Below the pieces are notes generated by a model, which searched no databases, was not told the DNA's origin, and saw nothing but the letters and a program-made list of their open reading frames with translations. A program made the translations under genes and the position numbers. From contig CABUNJ010000032.1 of assembly GCA_902492935.1 (NCBI GenBank), positions 1-23,853 on the forward strand: a stretch of DNA of 23,853 nucleotides, given 5' to 3'. Positions 1 through 7,549 of this stretch are shown piece after piece (positions within the stretch are counted from its first letter, which is position 1; each line of letters starts with the position of its first letter). The stretch comes from an uncultured Collinsella sp. (GTDB lineage Bacteria; Actinomycetota; Coriobacteriia; Coriobacteriales; Coriobacteriaceae).

Positions 1-81
1 GATTTGAATCTATGCCCAATTAACAACCGTCAGGGAATTGTAATTGATGGTGAAGGTTCAAAGGTAATTTGTAAAGACTAA
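1..81 (+). CDS. C-terminal end of an unidentified gene (partial)
   Basis: A plus-strand frame is open from the window edge for 26 codons and ends at TAA (79-81). The peptide ends in GEGSKVICKD. It is much richer in A+T than the rest of the window, which suggests a transferred gene or different ancestry. It is too short to assign to a family, and the frame could be open by chance because the fragment is only 78 bases of coding sequence. It stops about 20 bases before the putative end of an IS remnant, so the gene may have been left intact or slightly trimmed by insertion. No function is proposed. Confidence 0.35.
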   Translation, partial: DLNLCPINNRQGIVIDGEGSKVICKD

Positions 82-100
82 TTTGAATATTTCAGTTTGC

Positions 101-432
101 TGTACTCGTTCCTAGCAGGGTTTGGGGCAGGCACGCCCCAACAAGAAGCTGTCCCAAAGGGGCAAGAATGGGGACTGCGGACGATTTCTTGGACCGTTAC
201 GCGGCCCTTCCCAGCGCGGAGCGGAACTCGGCCGGCGTGCGGCCACCGAGCGCATCGCTGCGCCTCTCCGTATTGTATCGACCAATCCAGCCCCCGAGCT
301 CCTCGATGAAGCGGGCGGGGGTCCAGTCCGACAGTCCCTGCCGTGCCAGGGCTCCTTCTTGAGCAGGCCGAAGAAGCCCTCCATCGCCGCGTTGTCCGGG
401 CTGCAGCCCTTGGCGGACTGGATTGGCCACAC
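101..432 (-). mobile_element. Decayed IS3-family insertion sequence fragment
   Basis: This stretch holds the end of an IS3-type transposase reading frame (197-432, minus strand) plus about 95 non-coding bases up to a TG at 101-102. TG is the usual terminal dinucleotide of IS3 elements, so 101 is a guess for the IS end. A 7-bp hairpin (122-128 with 135-141) lies in the non-coding part. The other end and the first two thirds of the transposase were not found. This is therefore a remnant that cannot move by itself. The outer limits are uncertain. Confidence 0.5.
197..432 (-). pseudogene. IS3-family transposase (orfB C-terminal piece), frameshifted
   Basis: Reading leftwards from about 432, one frame gives SAKGCSPDNAAMEGFFGLLK followed by a GRD motif. 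This is the hallmark region before the last catalytic Glu of the DDE integrase core in IS3/IS150 transposases. Near 325-345 the match moves to another frame, which continues with DWTPARFIEEL, a WIGRYNTERR block and TPAEFRSALG, and stops at TAA (197-199). The second part is the typical C-terminal tail (WYN...K/R...L...TP.EYR). A single-base indel therefore breaks the gene, and the N-terminal DDE residues and orfA are absent. Sequence at 433-535 shows no convincing transposase similarity, so the truncation point is probably close to 430. The piece is non-functional. Confidence 0.75.
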
Positions 433-600
433 TGATGTGGACAGTTCCGGGAAGGGCGCAAGAGACGGGAGGGCCTTGTACGCGTTCCTGCGCGAGGGCC
501 GCGGGGAGGGACTGCCTGGGTACGGCGCCTGTCAACTCGGTCTACGTCTTTGATAACCGGGTCGTACTCAATATCAACTTCACGGATGATGCCAAAACGG

Positions 601-1092
601 TCACCCGTGAGGAAGTGTTCGGTTCGAGTGCTGTGGACAATGTTCCAACATGCTGGGATCGAACTCACTAGCCGGAATCACGCGGTACCCGTGACGCAGC
701 AGCAGGTCGACGAAAACACCGTTGCCCGCGGTGAGCGTACCGCTAAAGGTGCCGTCGTAGATGTGACCCGCACCGCAAGAGGGGCTGCGGTCCTGAAGGA
801 TGCACGCGACTATCTCTTCAGGTCCGCCTGCCTGCTCGCACATATCAAGCGCGCGCTGAGCACCCTGGCGAAACTCGCGATCGACTGAGGTACCCTCGCA
901 GGTACGGACCTCGCCGTTCACAATCTCGGACGGCTTGCGCGGCGTGGGCAGGCCGCCAAAGACCTCAGGGCACACCAAGAGGACCTCGGTCCCCGTGCGC
1001 TCGCAAGCCTCGACCAGCTCCCGATGATAGTTGTCGAGCCCGTTATACTTGCAGCTCTCGCCCATCAAGCAGGCGCTCACCACGATCTTCAT
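601..1092 (-). CDS. DUF523 family protein
   Basis: The product is about 163 aa. It begins MKIVVSACLMGESCKYNG, the N-terminal Cys signature of DUF523 (usually SACLLG..C.YDG). It continues with VCPEVFGGLPTPRKPSEI, a DRSPSCG motif near residue 105 and IYDGTFSGTLTAGNGV, all in family order. The conserved Cys residues suggest a metal or Fe-S site, but the biochemical role of DUF523 is not established. I chose the ATG at 1090-1092 because GAGAGGG lies about 6 bases before it. TTG (1105-1107) and ATG (1096-1098) are in frame but badly placed relative to that site. The last 19 or so residues after IPASEF go beyond the usual family end and may be new sequence gained next to the IS scar. Its start lies just past the ftsH terminator, so it may need its own promoter or read-through. 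Confidence 0.85.
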   Translation of the reverse strand: MKIVVSACLMGESCKYNGLDNYHRELVEACERTGTEVLLVCPEVFGGLPTPRKPSEIVNGEVRTCEGTSVDREFRQGAQRALDMCEQAGGPEEIVACILQDRSPSCGAGHIYDGTFSGTLTAGNGVFVDLLLRHGYRVIPASEFDPSMLEHCPQHSNRTLPHG

Positions 1093-1109
1093 TTCCATCC
1101 CTCTCAAGC

Positions 1110-1147
1110 AAAACGCCCCATTTGAGAAAGCTGCTCAAATGGGGCGT
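1110..1147 (-). terminator. Rho-independent terminator after ftsH
   Basis: A perfect 14-bp stem, ACGCCCCATTTGAG (1113-1126) with its complement (1134-1147), encloses a 7-base loop. On the minus strand it is followed by a short T run (1110-1113). It lies 26 bases after the ftsH stop and 20 bases before the DUF523 start, so it separates the two genes. Confidence 0.85.
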
Positions 1148-1173
1148 CGGCGTTTACTGGCTCGACCGCGGCT

Positions 1174-3081
1174 TTACTGCTGCTTTGGCATCAGCGGATT
1201 CTCGCGCGTGAGGAGATTCATAAACTCCTCGCCCGTGATGGTCTCCTTCTTGTACAGATAACGAGCCAGCTCATGGAGCTTGAACTTGTTCTCCTTGAGG
1301 ATCTGCAGGGCGCGATCGTGCGCATCCTCGATCAGCTTAGCGACAATCGCGTCCACACGCTCGGCCGTACCAGGGGCGCAGGTGAGCGACGTATCCTGAT
1401 TGAGATACGCGTTCTGCACGGTACCGAGCGCCATCATGCCAAACTCGTCGGACATACCAAAGCGCGTCACCATGTTACGGGCGAGCTTGGTGGCCTGTTC
1501 GATATCGTTGGCGGCACCGGTCGTCATCTCGCCAAAGATGAGTTCCTCGGCCGCACGGCCGCCGCAGTAGACGGCAAGCTTGTCCAAGACCTCCTGGCGT
1601 GTCGTCAGGAAGCGCTCGTCCTCCTCGACCTGCATGGTATAGCCAAGAGCACCGCTCGTACGCGGCACGATGGTGATCTTGGTAACCGGCGCGGAACCCT
1701 TTTGGCGGGCAGCGACGATGGCATGGCCGATCTCGTGGTAGGAAACGACCTGCTTCTCATGGTCGGAAAGCACCGTGGACTTACGCTGTTGGCCGGCAAT
1801 GACGACCTCCACCGACTCCTCGAAGTCGTCCTGGGTTGCACGCTTGCGACCCTCGCGAACGGCGCGCAGGGCGCCCTCATTGATGATATTGGCCAGGTCG
1901 GCGCCCGAGGCACCGGGCGTGGCGCGGGCAATCGCGGTCAGGTCGATCGGCGGCTCGGTCTTCACGCTCTTGGCATGCAGCTCGAGGATGTTCTTGCGGC
2001 CGGTCAGATCGGGCAGCTCAACGGGGATGCGGCGGTCAAAACGACCGGGGCGCAGTAGAGCGGGATCGAGACTGTCGGGACGGTTGGTTGCGGCAAGGAC
2101 AACGATACCCTTGTGGTTATCGAAGCCATCCATCTCGGTCAGCAACTGATTGAGCGTCTGCTCGCGCTCGTCGTTGCCGCTAAAGCCGCCGCCATCGCGC
2201 TTCTTACCGATGGTATCGATCTCATCGATAAAGACGATACACGGGGCCTTTTCCTTGGCCTGCTTAAACAGGTCACGAACCTTTGCAGCGCCGCGACCAA
2301 CAAACATCTCAACGAACTCAGAGCCCGAAATGCTAAAGAACGGAACACCGGCCTCGCCGGCAACAGCCTTGGCAAGCAGGGTCTTACCGGTACCCGGAGG
2401 GCCAACAAGGAGAGCACCGCGCGGCAGCTTGGCGCCGATCTCCTCGTAGCGCTGCGGCTTCTCCAGAAAGTCGACGACCTCCTTGAGAGACTCCTTGGCC
2501 TCTTCCTGGCCGGCGACGTCCTTAAAGGTCACGCCCACGTCCTTGGAGGCGATCACACGCGCGCCGGACTTACCCAGTCCGCCGCCGCCAAAACCGCCGC
2601 CGCCAAAGTTCATCGACGGGCCGTCATCGCCCATAGCCTTCTTCATGCGGCGGTTGAGCCACCAACCGATGAGGAAGAAAATCGCCATGGGAAGAATGAG
2701 TGTGAGCAGGTAGTAGGTCATCAAACCCGAGTTCTTATCGGGAACGACCGACTCCAGCGAAGCGCCAGACTCAAGCACGCGATCGGTAAAGCCCGCATCG
2801 TTCGGCACACCGGTCGTCTTATAGGCGATGTTCTCGTCCTCGCCCTTCTTGGTGTAATAAATCGAGTAATCGTCCGTGTTGTACTCGACCTTGTCGACAC
2901 TCTTCTTATCGAGCGCCTTGACAAACGTCGAGTAATCGGTCTTCGTAATCTGCTGCGTGTGACCGATGTTAGGGAACAGAACGGTCGAGAGCACGAGGTA
3001 GACGACGAAGGCGATGAGCACGTAGAGGATCATATTCCGTCTACGTTTGTTGTCATCCATCTCCATCTGCTTAAACTCCAT
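1174..3081 (-). CDS. ftsH: ATP-dependent zinc metalloprotease FtsH
   Basis: FtsH is a membrane-anchored AAA+ hexamer that extracts and degrades membrane and unstable cytosolic proteins. The 635-aa product has the full architecture. A first membrane segment spans about 17-37, an extracytoplasmic domain follows, and a second membrane segment spans about 121-143. A Gly-rich linker (159-170) leads to the AAA+ domain with Walker A GPPGTGKT (227-234), pore residues FVEMFVG (256-262), Walker B IVFIDEID (282-289) and the second region of homology ending in RPGRFDRR. The protease domain has HEIGH (449-453) and the third zinc ligand, Asp526 in GAANDIEQAT. The ATG at 3081 has no clear ribosome site. ATG at 3060 (residue 8) is an alternative with GGAG directly before it. 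The gene is followed by a strong hairpin terminator and diverges from a corrinoid adenosyltransferase pseudogene. Confidence 0.97.
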   Translation of the reverse strand: MEFKQMEMDDNKRRRNMILYVLIAFVVYLVLSTVLFPNIGHTQQITKTDYSTFVKALDKKSVDKVEYNTDDYSIYYTKKGEDENIAYKTTGVPNDAGFTDRVLESGASLESVVPDKNSGLMTYYLLTLILPMAIFFLIGWWLNRRMKKAMGDDGPSMNFGGGGFGGGGLGKSGARVIASKDVGVTFKDVAGQEEAKESLKEVVDFLEKPQRYEEIGAKLPRGALLVGPPGTGKTLLAKAVAGEAGVPFFSISGSEFVEMFVGRGAAKVRDLFKQAKEKAPCIVFIDEIDTIGKKRDGGGFSGNDEREQTLNQLLTEMDGFDNHKGIVVLAATNRPDSLDPALLRPGRFDRRIPVELPDLTGRKNILELHAKSVKTEPPIDLTAIARATPGASGADLANIINEGALRAVREGRKRATQDDFEESVEVVIAGQQRKSTVLSDHEKQVVSYHEIGHAIVAARQKGSAPVTKITIVPRTSGALGYTMQVEEDERFLTTRQEVLDKLAVYCGGRAAEELIFGEMTTGAANDIEQATKLARNMVTRFGMSDEFGMMALGTVQNAYLNQDTSLTCAPGTAERVDAIVAKLIEDAHDRALQILKENKFKLHELARYLYKKETITGEEFMNLLTRENPLMPKQQ

Positions 3082-3158
3082 CTACTGGGGTTGATAATGC
3101 TTTCTAGAATACCCAACCCGGACGGCGATAAACCGACGCCGGGCACGAAAGGACAGAG

Positions 3159-3406
3159 ATGGCATCACTGTAAGTCGGCAAGGTTCAAATCTATACAGGC
3201 GACGGCAAGGGCAAGACGACGGCTGCTTTGGGGCGCGAGAGGATGTCGAGGAACTGATTGCGATAAAGCCCGCCACCACGGAGCTCGTGCTCCCCGGCCG
3301 CGGCTTGCTGCCCCTCGCCGACCTTGCCGACCTAGTCACCGAAATGCGCCCCGTCAAACACTACTTCGACGAAGGCCTCCTAGCCCGCCAAGGCATCGAA
3401 TACTAA
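3159..3406 (+). pseudogene. Internally deleted corrinoid adenosyltransferase (BtuR/CobO type)
   Basis: An ATG at 3159 follows an AAAGGA ribosome-binding site, but codon 5 is TAA (3171-3173). In the same frame the sequence goes on as GKVQIYTGDGKGKTTAALGR, the P-loop N-terminus of ATP:corrinoid adenosyltransferases (BtuR/CobO/CobA). Near 3238 the match jumps one frame and reads EELIAIKPATTELVLPGRG, then LADLVTEMRPVKHYFDEG and ARQGIEY, stopping at TAA (3404-3406). This is the standard C-terminus (ELVLTGR...ADLVTEM..IKH....G..A..GIE). Only about 80 codons remain of a family near 170-200 aa. The central part with the Walker B region is gone. A nonsense codon, a deletion and a frameshift together mean no functional enzyme. 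The intact enzyme would convert cob(I)alamin to adenosylcobalamin. Confidence 0.85.
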
Positions 3407-3443
3407 TTGATTCGTTTTCCGCCAACACCTACAGCTCATAAGG

Positions 3444-3512
3444 AAGTTGCGGTGGAATAGTACTTGTTTGACGGTCCGCAAGGGCTTTTCAGGAACTATT
3501 TCACCGCAACTT
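3444..3512. repeat. Imperfect 18-bp inverted repeat (stem-loop element)
   Basis: AAGTTGCGGTGGAATAGT (3444-3461) is repeated in inverted form at 3495-3512 with one mismatch, which would be a G-T pair in RNA. The 33-base centre contains a small CTTG...CAAG pair. The element lies between the convergent ends of the adenosyltransferase pseudogene and the MATE gene. No T run follows on either strand, so it is not a classic intrinsic terminator. It could be a small dispersed palindromic repeat or a bidirectional 3'-end structure. The rest of 3407-3535 holds nothing I recognise. Confidence 0.75.
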
Positions 3513-3535
3513 ATCAGGGGTATCCGACGGATGAG

Positions 3536-4885
3536 CTAGGCGGTGGCGCGACCTAGCCAGTTGCCGCTGTGGTGGTAGATGGTGAACAGCGTGGCCGTGA
3601 TGAGCCAGGTTACGGGGTAGACCAGCAGTAGATGCTCAAGCGACGGATCGAAGGGCATGATTGCAAACACCCAGATCACCCTCAAGACAACGGTGCCAAA
3701 GATGGTGAGCATCATAGGCTGCAAGCTCACGCCGGCGCCGCGAATGGAGCCCGACGCGTTTTCGATAATCGAGAAGATCGCGTAAAACGGCGCGATGAAA
3801 TGAAGAATCGTCGTGGTGTACGCTGAAATCGAAGCATCGTCGACAAACAGACGCGACAACGGACCCGAGAACACCAGCAGCACGGCAGACAGGCCACCAA
3901 TGAGCATAAACGACAGCACGAGCGACGTATGGTAGCCCTTGCGCATGCGCTCGTAGTTGCGCGCGCCAAAGTTCTGCGCCGAGAACGTAGTGATCGATAC
4001 GCCGAGCGCCTCGGTCACCATCCAGATAATGCCATCCAGGCGCCCAGATAGACCCCAAGCAGTCGTGACATCGGCGCCAAACGAATTAACCGACACCTGG
4101 ATCAGCACGTTCGAGATCGAATAGGCAGCCGATTGAAAACCGAGTGGCAGACCACACGAGATCATACTCTTGCAAATACCGCGATCGATACCGAGCTTAG
4201 ACAGCGAAAGACGCCATGCACCCGGAGCGCGCATCATGCGCAACACGATCATCGTTGCATTAGAGCAAATGGTCAGCGCCACTGCGATGCCGCAGCCCAG
4301 CGCCTCCATATGCAACACAGCGACAAAGATGATATCCAGCACCACGTTAACAAGGCAGCCAGAGGCAATGATCACGGCGGGCCCGCGCGTGTCGCCCACG
4401 GCACGCAGCAGTGCGGTTCCCATATTCAGCAGCAGTGCCGCAACCATCGCGGCAAAATAACAGCGAGCATAGGCCACGCCCTCGGCCAATAGTTCATGCG
4501 GCGTGTTCATAAGCACCAGCATGGGCTCAACGAACACTATGCCGAGAATGGAGAAGACGATACCGCCCACCAGCGCGAGCGTCATGGCCGTGTGAACCGA
4601 ACGACTCAGTCGTTCATCATCGTGCTGGCCAAAATACTGACCGGTAATGACCGCGCAGCCGGCGCCAACGCCAACGCAAAAGCCAATGCAGAGCTCGGTG
4701 AGCACCATCGTGGCTTGAATGCCACCCAGCGCGAGCTTGCCGCCAAACTGACCGACGATATAGGTGCCGATAAGCGTGTAAGCCTGCTGAAAAAACGAAC
4801 TAAAAAAGATGGGAACGCACAGCGACAGCAGCTGTTGCCAAATGACACCCTGCGTTACATCGATAGCCGTAGATTTCTTAGCCAC
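3536..4885 (-). CDS. MATE family multidrug/cation antiporter
   Basis: The product (449 aa from the GTG at 4885) is a polytopic membrane protein with about 12 hydrophobic segments in two homologous halves. That is the multidrug-and-toxin-extrusion fold, which exports drugs or metabolites in exchange for Na+ or H+. The half-repeats carry the expected motifs: GQYFGQHDDERL and LLRAVGDTRGPAVI in the first half, and AQNFGARNYERMRKG and GSIRGAGVSLQPM in the second. Length matches the family (about 440-460). The GTG start has GGGGAGGG just upstream. An ATG at 4918 is in frame, but it lies inside the likely -10 box and has no ribosome site. The substrate cannot be read from the sequence. The subfamily is probably the DinF/NorM-like group common in gut anaerobes. 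Confidence 0.92.
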   Translation of the reverse strand: MAKKSTAIDVTQGVIWQQLLSLCVPIFFSSFFQQAYTLIGTYIVGQFGGKLALGGIQATMVLTELCIGFCVGVGAGCAVITGQYFGQHDDERLSRSVHTAMTLALVGGIVFSILGIVFVEPMLVLMNTPHELLAEGVAYARCYFAAMVAALLLNMGTALLRAVGDTRGPAVIIASGCLVNVVLDIIFVAVLHMEALGCGIAVALTICSNATMIVLRMMRAPGAWRLSLSKLGIDRGICKSMISCGLPLGFQSAAYSISNVLIQVSVNSFGADVTTAWGLSGRLDGIIWMVTEALGVSITTFSAQNFGARNYERMRKGYHTSLVLSFMLIGGLSAVLLVFSGPLSRLFVDDASISAYTTTILHFIAPFYAIFSIIENASGSIRGAGVSLQPMMLTIFGTVVLRVIWVFAIMPFDPSLEHLLLVYPVTWLITATLFTIYHHSGNWLGRATA

Positions 4886-4914
4886 ACGCCCTCCCCGCCA
4901 GCGTACGTCAAACA

Positions 4915-4943
4915 ACATAACGGCAATTTAAGACCAAAGCCAA
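4915..4943 (-). promoter_or_regulatory. Candidate promoter of the MATE gene
   Basis: On the minus strand TTGGCT (4938-4943) and TTATGT (4915-4920) are separated by 17 bases. This is an acceptable sigma-70-type promoter that would start about 23 bases before the GTG start codon. It also argues against the upstream ATG at 4918. Confidence 0.45.
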
Positions 4944-5009
4944 TACTAGCTTAGCACCGACTGGCGGCGACCGAAACACCCCGAATTAGAGCGCGGTGCG
5001 GAAAACTGC

Positions 5010-5924
5010 CTAGTGATACAAACCCGGCTGGTAGTGATACTCGTTGCTCACGTGCGGACACAGCTGCCAAAAGGCGACGGCACTCGCCGCGGCCACGTTG
5101 AGCGAATCGACCCCGTGCGCCATCGGAATGCGCACGGCCCGGTCGCAGCCCGCGATGGTCTTGGCGCCAAGTCCGGCACCCTCGGTGCCCATAAAGATTG
5201 CCAGGCGGTCAATCTCCTGTAGCACGGGATCGTCCAACGACACCGAATCGTCCGTCAACGCCATAGCGGCACAGGAGAACCCGGCATTGTGCAGCGCCGC
5301 CAGGCCGTCGTGCGGCCATACGCGCGCCTCGCTGCCAATACGCGTCCACGGCACCTGAAACACCGTGCCCATGCTCACGCGGGCAGAGCGACGATACAGA
5401 GGGTCGCAACACGTAGGGCTGACCAAAATACCGTCAACGTTCAAGGCGGCCGCCGAGCGGAAAATCGCGCCCACGTTCGTGTGGTCGACAATACCCTCGA
5501 GCACACATACGCGTACCGGGCGCTCACCCGCCGCCTCAACGACGCCGCCCAAGAACTCATCAACCGGAATCTGACGCGGGCGACGGAACGCCGCGAGCGC
5601 ACCGCGCGTCACGTTAAAGCCCGTCAACTGCTCCATGAGCTCCATGGAGGCCACGAACACAGGAACCGGGCCCGCGCCCTCGCGCACAACCAAGCGCTCG
5701 AACAGCGGCATCATCTGGTCGAGCCAGCGTTCGCCCAAAAGAAAGCTCACCGGCTCGTATCCGGCACGCACCGCGCGCTCGATAACCTTGGCACTCTCGG
5801 CGATAAAGATGCCCTTTTGCGGCTCCAGCACGCAGCGCAGCTCGCGCTCGGTCAGTCGCACGTAGGCGTCGAGCCGCTCATCCGTAAGCGAATCGATTCG
5901 CAGCACCTCAACGGCATCAGTCAT
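5010..5924 (-). CDS. SpoU/TrmH family RNA 2'-O-methyltransferase
   Basis: This is a SAM-dependent methyltransferase of the SPOUT class that acts on tRNA or rRNA ribose 2'-OH. From the ATG at 5924 it has 304 aa. The N-terminal substrate-binding part (about 1-125) resembles the SpoU_sub_bind type. The C-terminal knot carries motif 1 HTNVGAIFRSAAAL (148-161), motif 2 FMGTEGAGL (244-252) and motif 3 IPMAHGVDSLNVAAASAVA (266-284). Asn150 and Arg156 match the catalytic Asn/Arg of the family, and Ser274/Asn276 lie in motif 3. The start is uncertain. An AAAGG lies about 15 bases upstream of the chosen ATG, and the frame stays open to 5996. The exact RNA target cannot be told. The gene stands between a MATE pump and folA without overlap. 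Confidence 0.9.
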   Translation of the reverse strand: MTDAVEVLRIDSLTDERLDAYVRLTERELRCVLEPQKGIFIAESAKVIERAVRAGYEPVSFLLGERWLDQMMPLFERLVVREGAGPVPVFVASMELMEQLTGFNVTRGALAAFRRPRQIPVDEFLGGVVEAAGERPVRVCVLEGIVDHTNVGAIFRSAAALNVDGILVSPTCCDPLYRRSARVSMGTVFQVPWTRIGSEARVWPHDGLAALHNAGFSCAAMALTDDSVSLDDPVLQEIDRLAIFMGTEGAGLGAKTIAGCDRAVRIPMAHGVDSLNVAAASAVAFWQLCPHVSNEYHYQPGLYH

Positions 5925-6033
5925 AGCAGCCAGCCCGCACCTTTCTTTGCAGCACCTATACAAATATCGGGGCAACGCCATGCGCCGCCCCGTCATTCAT
6001 TTCAACCCGATAATACCGAAGGGATAATCGGTT

Positions 6034-6552
6034 TTACGCCTCAATGCGACGATACGTCACGAACTCATAATTGACGCCCTCGTCACCCTCACCGGCGGCA
6101 ATCGTCGCGACCCCGCTACGCTGCGCAATCTCCCACGCGGGATCGGCTTCCAAGTCGGGAAAGTACGTGTCCACGGGATGGACGCAGTGGTTATGAGTGA
6201 CCTCGGCCTCCACGCAGTACGGCAAAAATTGCCGATACACTTCGCCGCCACCGATCACCCAGGCAACGAGCTCATCGGCAACCGCAGCGAGCGCTTCGTC
6301 AACGCTATGCACCACGTCGACGCCCTCGCGGGTAAAGCCCATATCGCGCGTAAGCACGATATTGCGGCGGTTCTTGAGCGGACGCCCGCCGGGAAAACTC
6401 AGCAGCGTCTTGCGTCCCATGATAACCGGGCAGCCCTTGGTGCAGGCCACAAAATGGCGCATATCGGCGCGATTGGACACCACCATGTCGCCCTCGCACC
6501 CAATGCCCCAATCGTCACACACGGCGACGATAGCAGATAGCTTACACGTCAT
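6034..6552 (-). CDS. folA: Dihydrofolate reductase
   Basis: The enzyme reduces dihydrofolate to tetrahydrofolate with NADPH. The 172-aa product shows DHFR blocks in order: LSAIVAVCDDWGIGCEGDM, with Trp15 at the Met20-loop position; Asp30 in NRADMRHF, the proton-donor acid equivalent to E. coli Asp27; VIMGRKTLLSFPGGRPLKNR; NIVLTRD; and WVIGGGEVYRQFLP, the NADPH-binding Gly pair. I chose the ATG at 6552 because AGGTGG, which overlaps the thyA stop, is well placed before it. Two GTG codons just upstream are in frame. The gene begins 9 bases after thyA ends, so the two are almost certainly co-transcribed and coupled. DHFR regenerates the folate that ThyA oxidises. Confidence 0.96.
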   Translation of the reverse strand: MTCKLSAIVAVCDDWGIGCEGDMVVSNRADMRHFVACTKGCPVIMGRKTLLSFPGGRPLKNRRNIVLTRDMGFTREGVDVVHSVDEALAAVADELVAWVIGGGEVYRQFLPYCVEAEVTHNHCVHPVDTYFPDLEADPAWEIAQRSGVATIAAGEGDEGVNYEFVTYRRIEA

Positions 6553-6561
6553 GAGCACCAC

Positions 6562-7410
6562 CTACACCGCAATGGGGATGTTCTTGACCTGCGGGCCGTG
6601 CTCATAGCCCTCGACGATCAGGTCATCGGTCGTAAACGCATAGAAGTCATGCACATCGGGGTTGAGCGTTACCTTGGGTGCCGCAAACTGCGGACGCTCG
6701 ATAAGCTCGCGGACGATATCGACATGCCGATCATAGATATGGGCGTCGGCGATCACGTGCAGCAGCTCACCGGGAATCATATCGACCGACTGCGCGACCA
6801 TCATCAGCAAAATGGCGTACTGGCACACGTTCCAGTTGTTCGCGGCCAAAATGTCCTGGCTGCGCTGGTTGAGAATCATGTTGAGCGTCGGCTTGTCGTC
6901 CTGAGGACGCTGCGTCACGTTATAGGTCACGCTATAGGCGCACGGATAAAGGTGCATCTCGGACAGATCGCTAAACACATACGTATTGGTCATAATGCGG
7001 CGGCTGTACGGCGTGTGCTTAAGATCGTACAGCACGCGGTCCATCTGGTCGAAATCGCCCTCGGCATAATGGCTCTTCTGGCCAATCTGATACCCGTAGG
7101 CCTTGCCGATGGAGCCGGTCTCGTCGGCCCACTCGTCCCAAATATGGCTGTTGAGGTCATGGACGTTATTGGACTTCTTTTGATAGATCCACAGAATCTC
7201 GTCCATGGCAGACTTAAGCGCCGTGCGGCGCAGTGTAAGCGCGGGGAACTCCTCGCACAGGTCGTAGCGCGCCGTGACGCCAAAGTTTTTAATGGTATAG
7301 GCAGGGGTGCCATCCTCCCACACCGGACGGACCTTTTGGCCCTCGGTGGTGGTGCCATGGTCCAGAATATCGCGGCACATGGTTACAAACTGTTGATCAG
7401 CCTTGCTCAT
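6562..7410 (-). CDS. thyA: Thymidylate synthase (ThyA type)
   Basis: The product converts dUMP and methylene-THF to dTMP and dihydrofolate. It has 282 aa, longer than the 264-aa E. coli enzyme, and it looks like the B. subtilis ThyA/phage-like branch. The C-terminus reads LNPDVHDFYAFTTDDL and ends in IAV. Visible key sites are SRRIMTN (136-142, phosphate-binding Arg), LYPCAYSV with catalytic Cys157, NQRSQD (181-186, phosphate Arg/Ser), Asn194 in NNWNVCQYA and DAHIYDRHVD (222-231, dUMP-binding). The ATG at 7410 has a strong AGGAGGG 4 bases upstream. An open frame extends beyond it to 7980, but that part lies antisense to the DUF134-NifX gene. thyA and folA form an operon. Confidence 0.96.
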   Translation of the reverse strand: MSKADQQFVTMCRDILDHGTTTEGQKVRPVWEDGTPAYTIKNFGVTARYDLCEEFPALTLRRTALKSAMDEILWIYQKKSNNVHDLNSHIWDEWADETGSIGKAYGYQIGQKSHYAEGDFDQMDRVLYDLKHTPYSRRIMTNTYVFSDLSEMHLYPCAYSVTYNVTQRPQDDKPTLNMILNQRSQDILAANNWNVCQYAILLMMVAQSVDMIPGELLHVIADAHIYDRHVDIVRELIERPQFAAPKVTLNPDVHDFYAFTTDDLIVEGYEHGPQVKNIPIAV

Positions 7411-7444
7411 TGACCCTCCTGTCAGTCGCCTACAAGCGAGATTC

Positions 7445-7450
7445 ATTGTA
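7445..7450 (-). promoter_or_regulatory. Possible -10 box of thyA-folA
   Basis: TACAAT lies 35 bases before the thyA start on the minus strand and fits a sigma-70 -10 element. No good -35 box is visible at 16-18 bases. The upstream palindrome (7497-7510) of the divergent gene lies about 50 bases further up. Confidence 0.35.
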
Positions 7451-7496
7451 GCCCAGGCGCACGCAACCCTACAGCCCAAACATAAGCCCTCATTTT

Positions 7497-7510
7497 CTGA
7501 CATATGCCAG
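7497..7510. promoter_or_regulatory. Upstream operator-like palindrome (site 1)
   Basis: CTGACATATGCCAG is palindromic except for one base pair. It shares the core CTGACATATG with site 2, 53 bp away centre to centre (close to five helical turns). It lies immediately upstream of the probable -35 box of the DUF134-NifX gene and between that gene and thyA, so one regulator could touch both promoters. Confidence 0.6.
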
Positions 7511-7517
7511 AAATTCA

Positions 7518-7545
7518 TTGCGCAAATCTGAACGTTCGCTATTCT
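7518..7545 (+). promoter_or_regulatory. Candidate promoter of the DUF134-NifX gene
   Basis: TTGCGC (7518-7523) and TATTCT (7540-7545) are 16 bases apart on the plus strand. Transcription would start near 7552, inside palindrome site 2. The match to consensus is moderate, but the placement between the two palindromes is suggestive. Confidence 0.45.
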
Positions 7546-7549
7546 ATTG

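Noticed and set aside
2113..3441. Long plus-strand open frame (about 440 codons) opposite ftsH
   Set aside because: It is antisense to ftsH, has no family-like sequence and arises from the G+C-rich codon pattern. Only the adenosyltransferase remains near 3159-3406 are real, and they lie in other frames.
5993..6030. Hairpin followed by TTTT between the methyltransferase gene and folA
   Set aside because: The stem has two mismatches and its T run faces the plus strand, where no gene ends. On the minus strand no T run follows.
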